Assembly: GCA_017478515.1 (NCBI GenBank) | Contig: JAFVDH010000005.1 | Coordinates: 1-64,000, forward strand | Reading direction: 5' to 3' | Length of the DNA: 64,000 nt | Source: a bacterium | Lineage (GTDB): Bacteria; Cyanobacteriota; Vampirovibrionia; Gastranaerophilales; Gastranaerophilaceae | Shown here: positions 52,988-61,700 of the stretch, in pieces | How positions within the stretch are numbered: position 1 is the stretch's first letter | How the letters are laid out: every line of letters begins with the position of its first letter | Translations under genes and position numbers: made by a program | Notes under the pieces: generated by a model | The model's input: only the letters and a program-made list of their open reading frames with translations | The model's database searches: none | Told to the model about the DNA's origin: nothing

Positions 52988-53560
52988 TTAAACCAGCATA
53001 TTAGTTATTAGATATATTAGCCCAACGGTAAAAGACGTCAGTACAAAGATAAGTACGGATGCCACTTTTAAACGTGAACCGCCTCGTCTGATTTCTTCGT
53101 CAATATTCAGTTTAGTTAAAACACTCTTCGCATAATCCTCTTTTAACTGAATTTCAGACTTATTAAAAGAACTTTTTAACATTGTTCGTAAATCATAGAT
53201 TTCTTCAAGTGCACGTCTGGCAGAAAGATTTGTTATAACATATTTTTTCAGCTTTAAACTTTCATCATCCGATAATTCATTGTCACTATATGCGGAAAGA
53301 TTTTGAACAAGAGCGTAATCCTCTTCCTGTTCAAAGGATTTTGGACAGTCTTCAGCCAATTCTTCGGCAAAATTAATACTATCCAGGTATTCTTTAGCCT
53401 TGACAAATTTTAGCTTTATGTTCAATAAAGCTTGATACTTCTCCTGACAAGAAGAACATTCTTCAAGATGTTCCTGAACCATTTCACTAATCGGATAGTT
53501 TAACTTACCGTTTATATAAAAAGTCAATAAAGAACCTATTTGAGAACAAGATAAATGCAT
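52988..53560 (-). CDS. Membrane-anchored zinc-finger anti-sigma factor
   Basis: A 190-aa anti-sigma factor of the ZAS type. The N-terminal zinc motif is seen in HLSCSQIGS and VQEHLEECSSCQEKY (H-x3-C-x2-C). A second, cysteine-free region (LSAYSDNELSDDESLKLKKYV) resembles a degenerate repeat of the motif. One C-terminal transmembrane segment (VASVLIFVLTSFTVGLIYLI). It starts one base after the ECF sigma stop, with AAAGGAG overlapping that gene, so the pair is translationally coupled. Confidence 0.88.
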   Translation of the reverse strand: MHLSCSQIGSLLTFYINGKLNYPISEMVQEHLEECSSCQEKYQALLNIKLKFVKAKEYLDSINFAEELAEDCPKSFEQEEDYALVQNLSAYSDNELSDDESLKLKKYVITNLSARRALEEIYDLRTMLKSSFNKSEIQLKEDYAKSVLTKLNIDEEIRRGGSRLKVASVLIFVLTSFTVGLIYLITNMLV

Positions 53561-53561
53561 T

Positions 53562-54173
53562 TTAGACTCCTTTGTTAATATAGCTTTTAAGATTTTCTTT
53601 CAACTTTAAACGAGCACGAGCAATACGAGATTTAACCGTTCCGACATTAGTGTTTGTAGATTTTGCAATTTCGTCGTAAGAAAACCCCTGAAATTCTCTC
53701 AACACTATCGGAACTCTGAAATGCTCAGGAAGATTAAGAATTTCATTTTTTATGATATTTTCCAATTCACATGACAAACAATTTTCAAGAGGTTTTGCAT
53801 GTTTGTCAGGAATTTCTAAAGCAGGATTTGAAGCATAATCATCATTTGAGGTTTTATCATAAGATACGGTATTATTGCCTCTCGCACATTTTCTTAAATC
53901 GTCATAAAATAAATTCATAACAATATGATTAAGCCAGCTTTTAAATGTCTTTGGTTTTCTTAAATTATTAATATTATTAGCCATTCGAAACAAAGCCTCC
54001 TGAGTTAAATCAGGAACTTTTTCCTCGTTTTTGCAAAGGTATAAAAACGTAACATAAATATGTTTTTGTTCACGCTTAATTATTTCTTCCAAAGCTTTTA
54101 AATCATTCTGCTGAGCAAGAACAATCAAATTTTCCATATTAAGTTTTTTATACATTAATTTACCTAAAGACAT
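53562..54173 (-). CDS. ECF (RpoE-type) sigma factor
   Basis: A 203-aa extracytoplasmic-function sigma factor. Region 2 (about residues 15-80) has DLTQEALFRMANNINNLRKPKTFKSWLNHIVMNLFYDDLRK. Region 4 (about 135-195) has LPEHFRVPIVLREFQGFSYDEIAKSTNTNVGTVKSRIARARLKLKE. The ATG at 54173 has GAAGGT upstream; an upstream TTG and inner Mets are alternatives. It pairs with the anti-sigma factor that follows, and is probably released by an envelope signal. Confidence 0.92.
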   Translation of the reverse strand: MSLGKLMYKKLNMENLIVLAQQNDLKALEEIIKREQKHIYVTFLYLCKNEEKVPDLTQEALFRMANNINNLRKPKTFKSWLNHIVMNLFYDDLRKCARGNNTVSYDKTSNDDYASNPALEIPDKHAKPLENCLSCELENIIKNEILNLPEHFRVPIVLREFQGFSYDEIAKSTNTNVGTVKSRIARARLKLKENLKSYINKGV

Positions 54174-54290
54174 AATTACCTTCAATTACAGATTAAAGAA
54201 TTTTCAGGTAAGTTTGCTCACTCTATCCTACATAAACAGTCAGTTATTCTTTAGCAAGTAAAAAGAAGAATAAAATTAATATTTTTTTGT

Positions 54291-54296
54291 TATAAT
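54291..54296 (+). promoter_or_regulatory. -10 box of manC
   Basis: TATAAT overlaps an upstream in-frame ATG (54295). Transcription from here would start near 54303, so only the ATG at 54325, with GAGGA before it, can be used. Confidence 0.6.
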
Positions 54297-54324
54297 GATA
54301 AAAAACAAAAAAGAGGACAAAAAT

Positions 54325-55695
54325 ATGTACGGTATTTTATTATGCGGCGGATGCGGAAGCAGATTGTGGCCATTATCAAGAGAACAATTTCCAAAACAAC
54401 TATTAACATTAACAGAAGATATAAGCCTGCTGCAATCTAACTACAAACGATTGCAATCTTTTATTCCGTCAGACAATATATATGCCGTAACAGGAGAAAA
54501 ATATCTTTCCGACGTGTTAAGACAGCTTAAAATTTATACGGAAACTCCAAAAGCCGTAACAGAACCTGTAGGTAAAAACACAGCTCCCGCAATAGCGATG
54601 GGAACAAAATACATAAAACAACAAACTTCTGAAGACCCTGTCATAATTGTAATGCCGTCAGACCACTATATAAAAGATTTAGAAGCCTTTAAAAATGCCG
54701 TAAAAGAAGCAGAAAACTTTACTAAAGATGGTTATATCGTAACATTCGGTATAACACCGGCTTATCCTGAAACAGGTTTTGGCTATATTAAAGCAAACGG
54801 CAATGAAGTAGAAAAGTTTGTTGAAAAACCAAATAAAGAAACTGCCGTAAAATATCTTGAAGACGGTAATTATTTTTGGAATGGAGGAATTTTTGTATTC
54901 AAAGCCTCAACACTTTTTGAAGAATTAAAAAAATATGCCCCTGATATTTATGAAATTCTGGAAGATATCGAATTTAACTCAAATAAAGCGGATGTAACAG
55001 CTTTCGAGAAAATGCCAAATATTTCCATAGACTACGCAGTTATGGAAAAAACTGATAAAATAAAAATGGTAAAACTTGACTGCGGCTGGTCAGATGTTGG
55101 AAACTTTAAAACGATATATGATATAAGCCCAAAAGATGACAACAATAACGTTGTTTATGGACAAGCAGAACTAAAAGACTGCAAAAATTCAATGATATAC
55201 TCAACCTCAAAACTTGTATGTGCATCAGGAATTGAAAACACAATAATAATAGAAACTCCGGATGCCGTACTTGTTAGCAGCAAAGATGAAACTCAAAAAG
55301 TTAAAGATATTTTTGAAAGCCTGAAATCAAAAGAAAATCCAACTGTAAAATGTCACAAAACCGTATACAGACCATGGGGTTTTTATACAAATATCTGCGA
55401 AAACAAAGGATATCTTGTAAAAAGAATTCTTGTAAATCCAAAACAGGCTCTTTCAATCCAATCTCATAACCACAGAGCAGAACATTGGACAGTCATAAAA
55501 GGCAAAGCAAAAGTTGTTCTGGATAATAATGAACATATTCTGGAAAAAGGACAAAGTATAGATATCCCTCTAAAAGCAATTCATTCACTACAAAATCCGT
55601 TTGATGAAGATTTAGAAATTATAGAAGTTCAAATGGGTGATATTCTTTTGGAAGAAGACATCATAAGATATTCTGATATTTACGGCAGATGCTAA
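54325..55695 (+). CDS. manC: Mannose-1-phosphate guanylyltransferase / mannose-6-phosphate isomerase
   Basis: A 456-aa bifunctional enzyme of the ManC/AlgA type. The N-terminal nucleotidyltransferase begins GILLCGGCGSRLWPLSREQFPKQ. It has PSDHYI and FVEKPNKETAVKYLEDGNYFWNGGIFVF. The C-terminal cupin (YRPWGFYTNI, ILVNPKQALSIQSHNHRAEHWTVIKG) interconverts fructose-6-P and mannose-6-P. It supplies GDP-mannose for surface glycans. It converges on the GT-C-like gene and may share a pathway with it. Confidence 0.94.
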   Translation: MYGILLCGGCGSRLWPLSREQFPKQLLTLTEDISLLQSNYKRLQSFIPSDNIYAVTGEKYLSDVLRQLKIYTETPKAVTEPVGKNTAPAIAMGTKYIKQQTSEDPVIIVMPSDHYIKDLEAFKNAVKEAENFTKDGYIVTFGITPAYPETGFGYIKANGNEVEKFVEKPNKETAVKYLEDGNYFWNGGIFVFKASTLFEELKKYAPDIYEILEDIEFNSNKADVTAFEKMPNISIDYAVMEKTDKIKMVKLDCGWSDVGNFKTIYDISPKDDNNNVVYGQAELKDCKNSMIYSTSKLVCASGIENTIIIETPDAVLVSSKDETQKVKDIFESLKSKENPTVKCHKTVYRPWGFYTNICENKGYLVKRILVNPKQALSIQSHNHRAEHWTVIKGKAKVVLDNNEHILEKGQSIDIPLKAIHSLQNPFDEDLEIIEVQMGDILLEEDIIRYSDIYGRC

Positions 55696-55717
55696 GCTTG
55701 ATAACCTTTTATCAAAA

Positions 55718-57889
55718 CTATTTCGCCATATTTTTATAAACAAAATACTCAATTTCGCTGTTCTTATCTTTCGATGGAGACACATATTTTGCCAGAAAAT
55801 CAAACTGTCTTGATTTCAAATAGTTCAAATCAACTATGCATTCAATACTGAACGGATAGTCTTTTAAATTACTAAAATCATTTGCAGAAGAGTTTATAAG
55901 CCCTTTACGTGTAAAATAGAAACAGTAATACGGAGCTTTTTTCTCTAAGTCAATATGATAATCTGAAATATTATAATCAGTTTCAAGATTTTTATCAAAA
56001 AACAACGTTGCATACTGAGACTTACCATAAAAAATAAGATAATCATATTTGCTCAAATCGTAATTTTCTATTTTGTAAATAAGCCCTGTGTCAATATCAA
56101 CATTATAAAAATAATTTAAACTGCTTGTAATAAAATTGTTAGTTGATGAACTGGGGAAATAGAGAATTTTTTTGCCGTAAAAAGTTTTGCTATCTCTGAC
56201 CTTAAACCAAAAATCACAAAACGGGTCGATTATTTCACCCTTATTTTTGTAGGCATTTGAACACTTAGCCTGCAATCTCACGTCGGAAAAAGAATAATTT
56301 TCATAAAAAATCTTTTTTGCATAAAGCCACCATGGTCTTGCCCATAAATGAGACGAAACCAATACCATATAATAAATCATGCATAATACAGCCAAAACCT
56401 TTAACAAATTTTCTTTCTTAAAATAAGAATAAACAAAAATCGGCGAAACAATCATTACAAACATTGCCAAAAATCTACAATTAAAGTTCATAAAAGAAAT
56501 AAGGTAAGATAAGGTTAATATAAATACAATAAATGAAATTGATAAAACAGCCGGAAATTTTTGTTTAAAATTTTTAGAAAAAAATGAAACAACTATCGAA
56601 TAAATCATACAAGGAATAACAATTAAAAATCCCAAAATCCCAAAACTCATATGAGGTTCTATCAGAGTTCCGTTAAAAGTATAAGTACTTATAGGATTAT
56701 TATAGATACCGTCAGGAATGTCAGACAGGTGAAGAAAACTTAAAATAGAAAGTTTTAAATCCAAAATATTTTTTCCTATATACTCGCCCCACTTAAATCC
56801 CGAAAAATCAATAAACAAAAATAAATGACGAATAAAATTAGCAATCATGCCCCTTATTCCGAAGAAATTTTTATGAGCAACAAACGAAGCTTTCGTACCC
56901 ATAAAGTTTCCGAAATCAACAAAATTTAGAATGTAAGAATACGAAGAAAAAATTAAAAAATTTAAAACAAAAAACAGAGAAAAATATCCGAAATTTTTAT
57001 AATTTTTATTCTTAAAACAAATAAAACCCATAATAAAAATAACGGCAGGAATAGCAACAATAGCCGTAGTTTTAGTACCAACGGCAATAGCATAAGAAAG
57101 TGAAGCAAAAAATAAATTTACAAAACTATTTTCCTTAAAAGATATCCAAAACAAAACTATAGATGCAAGTATAAGAGAGGAAATTAAAATATCAGTTTCC
57201 GTACTCGAAACCTGAACAATAACAGAAGCAAGAGACGATACAACAAAAATAGCCCAAAGGACTTTTCGGGAAGAAAAACCCAAAAGTTTCATCATTTTAT
57301 ATACAGAAGCAATGCTTAGACAATATCCGAAAAATGATAAAAACCCCAGAAAAGCCTCTTTTTTTAATAACAGCAAAATCCAGGAATAAATAATTTCAGA
57401 ATTAAACGGAAAAGCTAAAAGTCGTAAATCAGCCGTATCAAAGTGGTTTAAAGACCCGTTCAAAATATAAAACATACTTCTTGAAACATGGTAATCAACA
57501 GCATCGGCATTTGTAATAGGCATCACAAAATTTAAAAATAATGCTCCTGAAATAAATATAAAAAAACAAATTCCTAAAACAATAAAACTTTTATCAAGTT
57601 TGCAGATATTAAAATATTTTCTAAAAAAAGAACCTATTTCCGGTAAAAATAAAGGTTTTCCACGTTTCAGCCAACAGAGAAGCGAACCAATCCAAAATAA
57701 TAAATTAATACCCAAAACATTCCAAACATTTATAGCTGAAAACAAAGATAATAACTCAAAAGTTAAAATAATTTGAGCAAACGAAATTAATAAAAAATAT
57801 GCAAAATGCTCGTAAGTTTTTTTAGTAAGGACAGATGCCGCAAAATAACTTGAAGAGAATACTAATAAAAAAGAAATTAAAAATAACAT
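55718..57889 (-). CDS. Multi-pass membrane protein, probable GT-C glycosyltransferase
   Basis: A 723-aa protein with about a dozen hydrophobic segments in its first 500 residues and a soluble C-terminal domain of about 200. The first large loop contains ITNADAVDYHVSRSMFYILNGSLNHF, with acidic residues like those of GT-C enzymes that use lipid-linked sugars (GT39/ArnT-like). The exact family was not recognised. The start is the ATG at 57889 with GAGGA upstream; a GTG six codons earlier overlaps that site. The histidine phosphatase gene lies 21 bases upstream in the same direction. Confidence 0.7.
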   Translation of the reverse strand: MLFLISFLLVFSSSYFAASVLTKKTYEHFAYFLLISFAQIILTFELLSLFSAINVWNVLGINLLFWIGSLLCWLKRGKPLFLPEIGSFFRKYFNICKLDKSFIVLGICFFIFISGALFLNFVMPITNADAVDYHVSRSMFYILNGSLNHFDTADLRLLAFPFNSEIIYSWILLLLKKEAFLGFLSFFGYCLSIASVYKMMKLLGFSSRKVLWAIFVVSSLASVIVQVSSTETDILISSLILASIVLFWISFKENSFVNLFFASLSYAIAVGTKTTAIVAIPAVIFIMGFICFKNKNYKNFGYFSLFFVLNFLIFSSYSYILNFVDFGNFMGTKASFVAHKNFFGIRGMIANFIRHLFLFIDFSGFKWGEYIGKNILDLKLSILSFLHLSDIPDGIYNNPISTYTFNGTLIEPHMSFGILGFLIVIPCMIYSIVVSFFSKNFKQKFPAVLSISFIVFILTLSYLISFMNFNCRFLAMFVMIVSPIFVYSYFKKENLLKVLAVLCMIYYMVLVSSHLWARPWWLYAKKIFYENYSFSDVRLQAKCSNAYKNKGEIIDPFCDFWFKVRDSKTFYGKKILYFPSSSTNNFITSSLNYFYNVDIDTGLIYKIENYDLSKYDYLIFYGKSQYATLFFDKNLETDYNISDYHIDLEKKAPYYCFYFTRKGLINSSANDFSNLKDYPFSIECIVDLNYLKSRQFDFLAKYVSPSKDKNSEIEYFVYKNMAK

Positions 57890-57910
57890 CTGACCGTCCT
57901 CACACAAATA

Positions 57911-58534
57911 CTAGATTAACGGTACAAAATTAGAATATTTTAAAAGGGAACTGTCCTTAAAATAAGAAATTTGACTGGCACTGCCCGTTTTAATGTAAAT
58001 ATTATACTGCTCCTCAACAGGAATATTAAGAGCAAAACAAATAACTGCTCTGATAATTACAGGATGAGTAATAACAATTAGCCTCTTATCAATATTATTT
58101 TCAATAATATTATCAATACAAAGTTTTATACGCTTATTAAAATCTGAAAGCGTTTCACCGTTTTGCGGAGTATCGAGAAGAATTTGAACAGGAGATTTGC
58201 CCGAAAAATCAGGATATTTTTTCTTAATCTGCTCAAAAGTTAATCCATCCCAATCACCGTAATTTCTAGGCAATAACCCCTCATCAATAACAAAATCTTT
58301 TTTTAACTCTTCAGCAATAATTTCAGCACTCTGAACAGTACATAGAGAAGGGCCTGAAATTATTTTATCATTTTTAACACCACGGTTTTTAATAAATTCC
58401 ACAAGCTTATACATCTGCTCTTCGCCGCTTTTATTAATAGGAGGATACTGGTATCCGTCAGAAAGCTTATGATTATCAGTAAAAATTGTAGAACCGTGTG
58501 CGATATAAGTAATTTTGCATTTTCTGTTAAACAT
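57911..58534 (-). CDS. Histidine phosphatase-family protein with altered active site
   Basis: A 207-aa protein with the phosphoglycerate mutase fold. The usual RHG motif reads AHG (TYIAHGST), so the first phosphate-binding Arg is absent while the His is kept. The SxLxRAxQTA region reads GPSLCTVQSAEII, also lacking its Arg. The later Glu in EGLLPRNYGDWDGLTFEQI and the second His in VITHPVIIRAV are present. It may be a pseudoenzyme or act on an unusual substrate. The ATG at 58534 has GGAG 9 bases upstream. It is probably co-transcribed with the GT-C-like gene. Confidence 0.85.
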   Translation of the reverse strand: MFNRKCKITYIAHGSTIFTDNHKLSDGYQYPPINKSGEEQMYKLVEFIKNRGVKNDKIISGPSLCTVQSAEIIAEELKKDFVIDEGLLPRNYGDWDGLTFEQIKKKYPDFSGKSPVQILLDTPQNGETLSDFNKRIKLCIDNIIENNIDKRLIVITHPVIIRAVICFALNIPVEEQYNIYIKTGSASQISYFKDSSLLKYSNFVPLI

Positions 58535-58658
58535 AAAAATAATCTCCGAATAAAATAATAGCATATAAAAAAGATTAAAAAGCATTGTAACTAATTTGTA
58601 ATAAAGAAAATAAGAAAAAGTTTTAATAAAAATAGGCTAAAACTTCTTAACAAAAGTG

Positions 58659-58687
58659 TTGACAATAAAAATCAATTGATGTTGAAT
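58659..58687 (+). promoter_or_regulatory. Promoter of rpsL-rpsG
   Basis: A perfect TTGACA (58659-58664) with a -10-like TTGAAT (58682-58687), 17-base spacer. The leader is about 75 bases, ending with AAGGAG. Confidence 0.6.
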
Positions 58688-58769
58688 AGATATACAGATA
58701 ATAATAGCTGAAAAATTTGTGCTGAATTTACGCTGTTAATAAATAGAAAGAAATATATAAGGAGAAATT

Positions 58770-59153
58770 ATGCCAACAATTAACCAGTTAGTACGTCAAG
58801 AACGTAAGAAATTAACTGACAAAACAAAATCACCGGCACTAATGTCATGTCCTCAAAGAAGAGGAGTATGTACAAGAGTATATACAACAACACCGAAAAA
58901 ACCGAACTCAGCAATGAGAAAAGTAGCCCGTGTAAGATTAACAAACGGATTTGAAGTAACATCATATATTCCGGGAATCGGCCACAACTTACAAGAACAC
59001 AGTGTAGTGTTAATAAGAGGCGGCAGGGTAAAAGACTTACCTGGTGTAAGATATCACATAATCAGAGGAACACTTGATACAGCAGGTGTAGCAAACAGAA
59101 ATCAATCAAGATCAAAATATGGTGCAAAACGTGCCAAAAAAGGAGGTAAATAA
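58770..59153 (+). CDS. rpsL: 30S ribosomal protein S12
   Basis: S12 (127 aa) lies at the decoding centre. Conserved segments are [74 protein letters not shown] and the C-terminal [13 protein letters not shown]. The lysines altered in streptomycin resistance (PKKPNSA and GRVKDLP) are wild type. AAGGAG precedes the ATG. Its stop overlaps the rpsG start (TAATG). Confidence 0.98.
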   Translation: MPTINQLVRQERKKLTDKTKSPALMSCPQRRGVCTRVYTTTPKKPNSAMRKVARVRLTNGFEVTSYIPGIGHNLQEHSVVLIRGGRVKDLPGVRYHIIRGTLDTAGVANRNQSRSKYGAKRAKKGGK

Positions 59154-59623
59154 TGTCAAGAAGATCAAAACCGGCTAAAAGAATCCCTCCTATGGATCCA
59201 ATCTATAACAGTGTAGATATCTCAAAATTCATTAACAGAATAATGAGAAGAGGTAAAAAATCTTTAGCAGAAAGAATATTCTATACAACATTAGAAAGAA
59301 TACAAGAAAGAACTAACGAAAAACCGTTAGAAATATTTGAAAAAGCATTACAAAATGCAACACCGTTATTAGAAGTAAAAGCAAGACGTATAGGTGGTTC
59401 AACATACCAAGTACCGATTGAAGTAAAAGCAGACAGAGGATTTGCATTATCTTCATCATGGTTAATAGCTGCCGCTAAAAAACGTTCAGGCAAATCATTT
59501 GTAGATAAATTAACAAATGAATTGATAGACGCTTCAAACGGACAAGGTCAAGCATGTAAAAAACGTGAAGACACCCACAAAATGGCAGAAGCAAACAAAG
59601 CATTTGCACATTACAGATACTAA
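59153..59623 (+). CDS. rpsG: 30S ribosomal protein S7
   Basis: S7 (156 aa) nucleates the head of the small subunit and can repress its operon. The sequence has [61 protein letters not shown] and KKREDTHKMAEANKAFAHYRY. A ribosome site lies inside the end of rpsL. A strong terminator follows at once, so fusA and tuf are not part of this operon. Confidence 0.98.
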   Translation: MSRRSKPAKRIPPMDPIYNSVDISKFINRIMRRGKKSLAERIFYTTLERIQERTNEKPLEIFEKALQNATPLLEVKARRIGGSTYQVPIEVKADRGFALSSSWLIAAAKKRSGKSFVDKLTNELIDASNGQGQACKKREDTHKMAEANKAFAHYRY

Positions 59624-59643
59624 TTTTAAATAGTAATAAATGT

Positions 59644-59682
59644 AAAAAGAGGCCGGCTTTAAAATAAAGCCGGCCTCTTTTT
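59644..59682. terminator. Strong bidirectional terminator after rpsG
   Basis: A perfect 17-bp stem (59644-59660 with 59666-59682), GC-rich core, A5 and T5 tracts. Confidence 0.95.
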
Positions 59683-59712
59683 GACATAGTCTATAATTAT
59701 ACAATTTCCGAT

Positions 59713-59922
59713 TTATTTTCTACTTTTAAAATCTAATTCAAAATCCAAGATTTCGCAGATTAATTTCAATTCATAATACCGCAATGACTCATTAGCCAAT
59801 TTTTGAGATAAAAAACTTTGGCTGATTTTTTTGCCTAATCTTTCAGACATAATATCCGCAAGTTTAGTTAAAGTCATCCGTCTCTGCAATAATAAATATT
59901 TTATCTGTTCTCTACATTCCAT
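59713..59922 (-). CDS. Small XRE-type helix-turn-helix protein (copy 1)
   Basis: A 69-aa single-domain protein with a Cro-like fold: REQIKYLLLQRRMTLTKLADIMSERLGKKISQSFLSQKLAN. It is clearly paralogous to the protein encoded immediately upstream (about 60% identical by eye). Both begin CREQIKYLLLQR and share LRYYEL in the second half. Its targets are unknown. Confidence 0.85.
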   Translation of the reverse strand: MECREQIKYLLLQRRMTLTKLADIMSERLGKKISQSFLSQKLANESLRYYELKLICEILDFELDFKSRK

Positions 59923-59928
59923 AAACGA

Positions 59929-60138
59929 CTAAATTTCACTTTCAAAGTTTATTTTAAAACCAAGAATTTTACATATTAATTGCAGTTCATAATATCTTAA
60001 ATTACCTGTTGCCAGCTTTTGAGATAATAAGCTCTGGCTCATTTTCTTTCCTGAAACTTTTGTCATTTCTTCCGCAAGTTTAGTTAAAGTCATACATCTT
60101 TGTAATAATAAATATTTTATCTGTTCTCTGCAATTCAT
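59929..60138 (-). CDS. Small XRE-type helix-turn-helix protein (copy 2)
   Basis: A 69-aa paralogue of the preceding entry, 6 bases upstream in the same direction, forming a tandem pair. Helix-turn-helix MTLTKLAEEMTKVSGKKMSQSLLSQKLATG, then LRYYELQLICKILGFKI. Both keep identical length and spacing, so the duplication is probably functional and may act as a heterodimer. No Shine-Dalgarno is obvious. Confidence 0.85.
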   Translation of the reverse strand: MNCREQIKYLLLQRCMTLTKLAEEMTKVSGKKMSQSLLSQKLATGNLRYYELQLICKILGFKINFESEI

Positions 60139-60226
60139 AAATCAATTTTATATTTATTTACTAAAAAAAACAATATTTTTAATGATAATTGTTTTTAGGG
60201 TATTTTTTATATAGAATAAAATTATT

Positions 60227-61057
60227 ATGATAGAAGTTAAGAAAATAAAATTAAGAAATTTTGAAATAGGCGGAGACAAATTAACAATTCTTGCAGGGCC
60301 ATGTGCAATAGAAAGTTATGAATGCATGGCAGAAGTTGCGGGAGCATTAAAAGAAATTTGTAAAAAACTTGATATAAATTATATTTTTAAAGCATCATAC
60401 GATAAAGCAAACCGCTCAACAATAGACGGATACAGAGGATTAGGAATAGATAAAGGTTTAGAATATCTTGCAAAGATAAAAAAAGAATTTGATGTACCTA
60501 TTGTAACTGACGTTCATAACCCTCAAGATGCGGATAAAGTTGCAGAGGTTGCAGATATTATACAAATTCCGGCGTTTTTATGCAGACAAACAGATTTACT
60601 TGTGGCTGCAGCAAAAACAGGTAAAATTATAAATATAAAAAAAGGACAATTTTTAGCTCCACAGCAAATGCAAGCCTTAGCACAAAAGGTTACAGACTCA
60701 GGCAATAACAATATATTATTCACAGAAAGAGGAGTAAGCTTTGGATACAACAATCTGGTAACAGACATGAGAGCGATACCTCTAATGCAAATGATAGGAT
60801 ATCCTGTTGTAATGGATGCAACACATAGTGTTCAAATGCCCGGGACAAACGGCTGTGCGACAGGCGGAGACAGAAGATGGGTTCCTGTTTTGGCAAAATC
60901 AGCAATTGCAGCAGGCGTTAATGCATTATTTTTTGAAGTTCATCCGGAACCTGAAAAAGGCTTGTGCGATGCTGATAATATGTTACCGCTAAAAGATGCC
61001 GAAAATTTATTCAAAATTTGCAACGATATTTTTAGACTTGTGAGAGAAGAATATTAA
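60227..61057 (+). CDS. kdsA: 3-deoxy-8-phosphooctulonate (KDO-8-P) synthase
   Basis: KdsA (276 aa) condenses PEP with arabinose-5-phosphate to give KDO-8-P for LPS. Motifs are TILAGPCAIES, FKASYDKANRSTIDGYRG, TDVHNPQDADKVAEVADIIQIPAFLCRQTDLLVAAAKTG, KKGQFLAPQQM, ERGVSFGYNNLVTDMR and DATHSVQMPG. The Cys in AGPCAIES marks the metal-dependent class, as in Aquifex, where E. coli has Asn. There is no Shine-Dalgarno; TAGAAT ends 9 bases before the ATG. It leads the operon kdsA-MBL-pheS. Confidence 0.96.
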   Translation: MIEVKKIKLRNFEIGGDKLTILAGPCAIESYECMAEVAGALKEICKKLDINYIFKASYDKANRSTIDGYRGLGIDKGLEYLAKIKKEFDVPIVTDVHNPQDADKVAEVADIIQIPAFLCRQTDLLVAAAKTGKIINIKKGQFLAPQQMQALAQKVTDSGNNNILFTERGVSFGYNNLVTDMRAIPLMQMIGYPVVMDATHSVQMPGTNGCATGGDRRWVPVLAKSAIAAGVNALFFEVHPEPEKGLCDADNMLPLKDAENLFKICNDIFRLVREEY

Positions 61058-61069
61058 AGAAGATTAATT

Positions 61070-61684
61070 ATGATAATAAAACACTGGCAGGCAGGAATTT
61101 TAGGTGCAAATAACTATCTTATTATTAATGATTCAAGAAATGAAGCATTAATGATAGATTGTTCTGAATATACTGAGCAATTGGATAATGAGTTAAAAAA
61201 ACATAATGCGGAATTAAAATACGTCCTGCTAACTCACGGACATTTTGACCACGTTATGGGTGTGGACAGAGTAAAAAAAGCTTATCCGAAAGCCAAAGTT
61301 CTTGCACATACTGCCGATAAAAATCTAATAGAAAGCATAAAAGAATTTATGCAAAAGTACGGAATGTTTGAAGAAGTTGAAGTACCGAAGATTGATGAAT
61401 ACATTCAAGAGGGTTCTATTTTGAACGGACAAGTAAGAATAATTCACACATCAGGACACACAAAAGGAAGTGTTTGTTACTTAATAGATGACAATTTGTT
61501 TTCAGGTGATACAATATTTTTAGAGTCAGTAGGAAGAACTGATTTAGAGGGCGGAAGTTTTGAAGAAATAAAATCAAATATAGAAAATAAAATCTTTACG
61601 CTTGATGAAAATATAAAAATCTTCCCGGGACATGGAAACTTTACAACAGTAAAACACGAAAAAGAAAATAACAAATTTTTATAA
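61070..61684 (+). CDS. Metallo-beta-lactamase-fold hydrolase (glyoxalase II-like)
   Basis: A 204-aa MBL-fold hydrolase. The zinc ligands are visible: LTHGHFDHVMGVDRV (HxHxDH), HTSGHTKGS, the bridging Asp in LFSGDTIFLESVGRTD, and the last His in FPGHGN. The size and motifs match the small YcbL/GloB-like group, which hydrolyses thioesters. Cytoplasmic. It lies between kdsA (12 bases) and pheS (16 bases). Confidence 0.92.
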   Translation: MIIKHWQAGILGANNYLIINDSRNEALMIDCSEYTEQLDNELKKHNAELKYVLLTHGHFDHVMGVDRVKKAYPKAKVLAHTADKNLIESIKEFMQKYGMFEEVEVPKIDEYIQEGSILNGQVRIIHTSGHTKGSVCYLIDDNLFSGDTIFLESVGRTDLEGGSFEEIKSNIENKIFTLDENIKIFPGHGNFTTVKHEKENNKFL

Positions 61685-61700
61685 TAAAACAGAGGCAGCA

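Noticed and set aside
54295-54324. Upstream ATG of manC
   Set aside because: It overlaps the TATAAT promoter box and would not be in the mRNA; the ATG at 54325 has a ribosome site and matches the family start.
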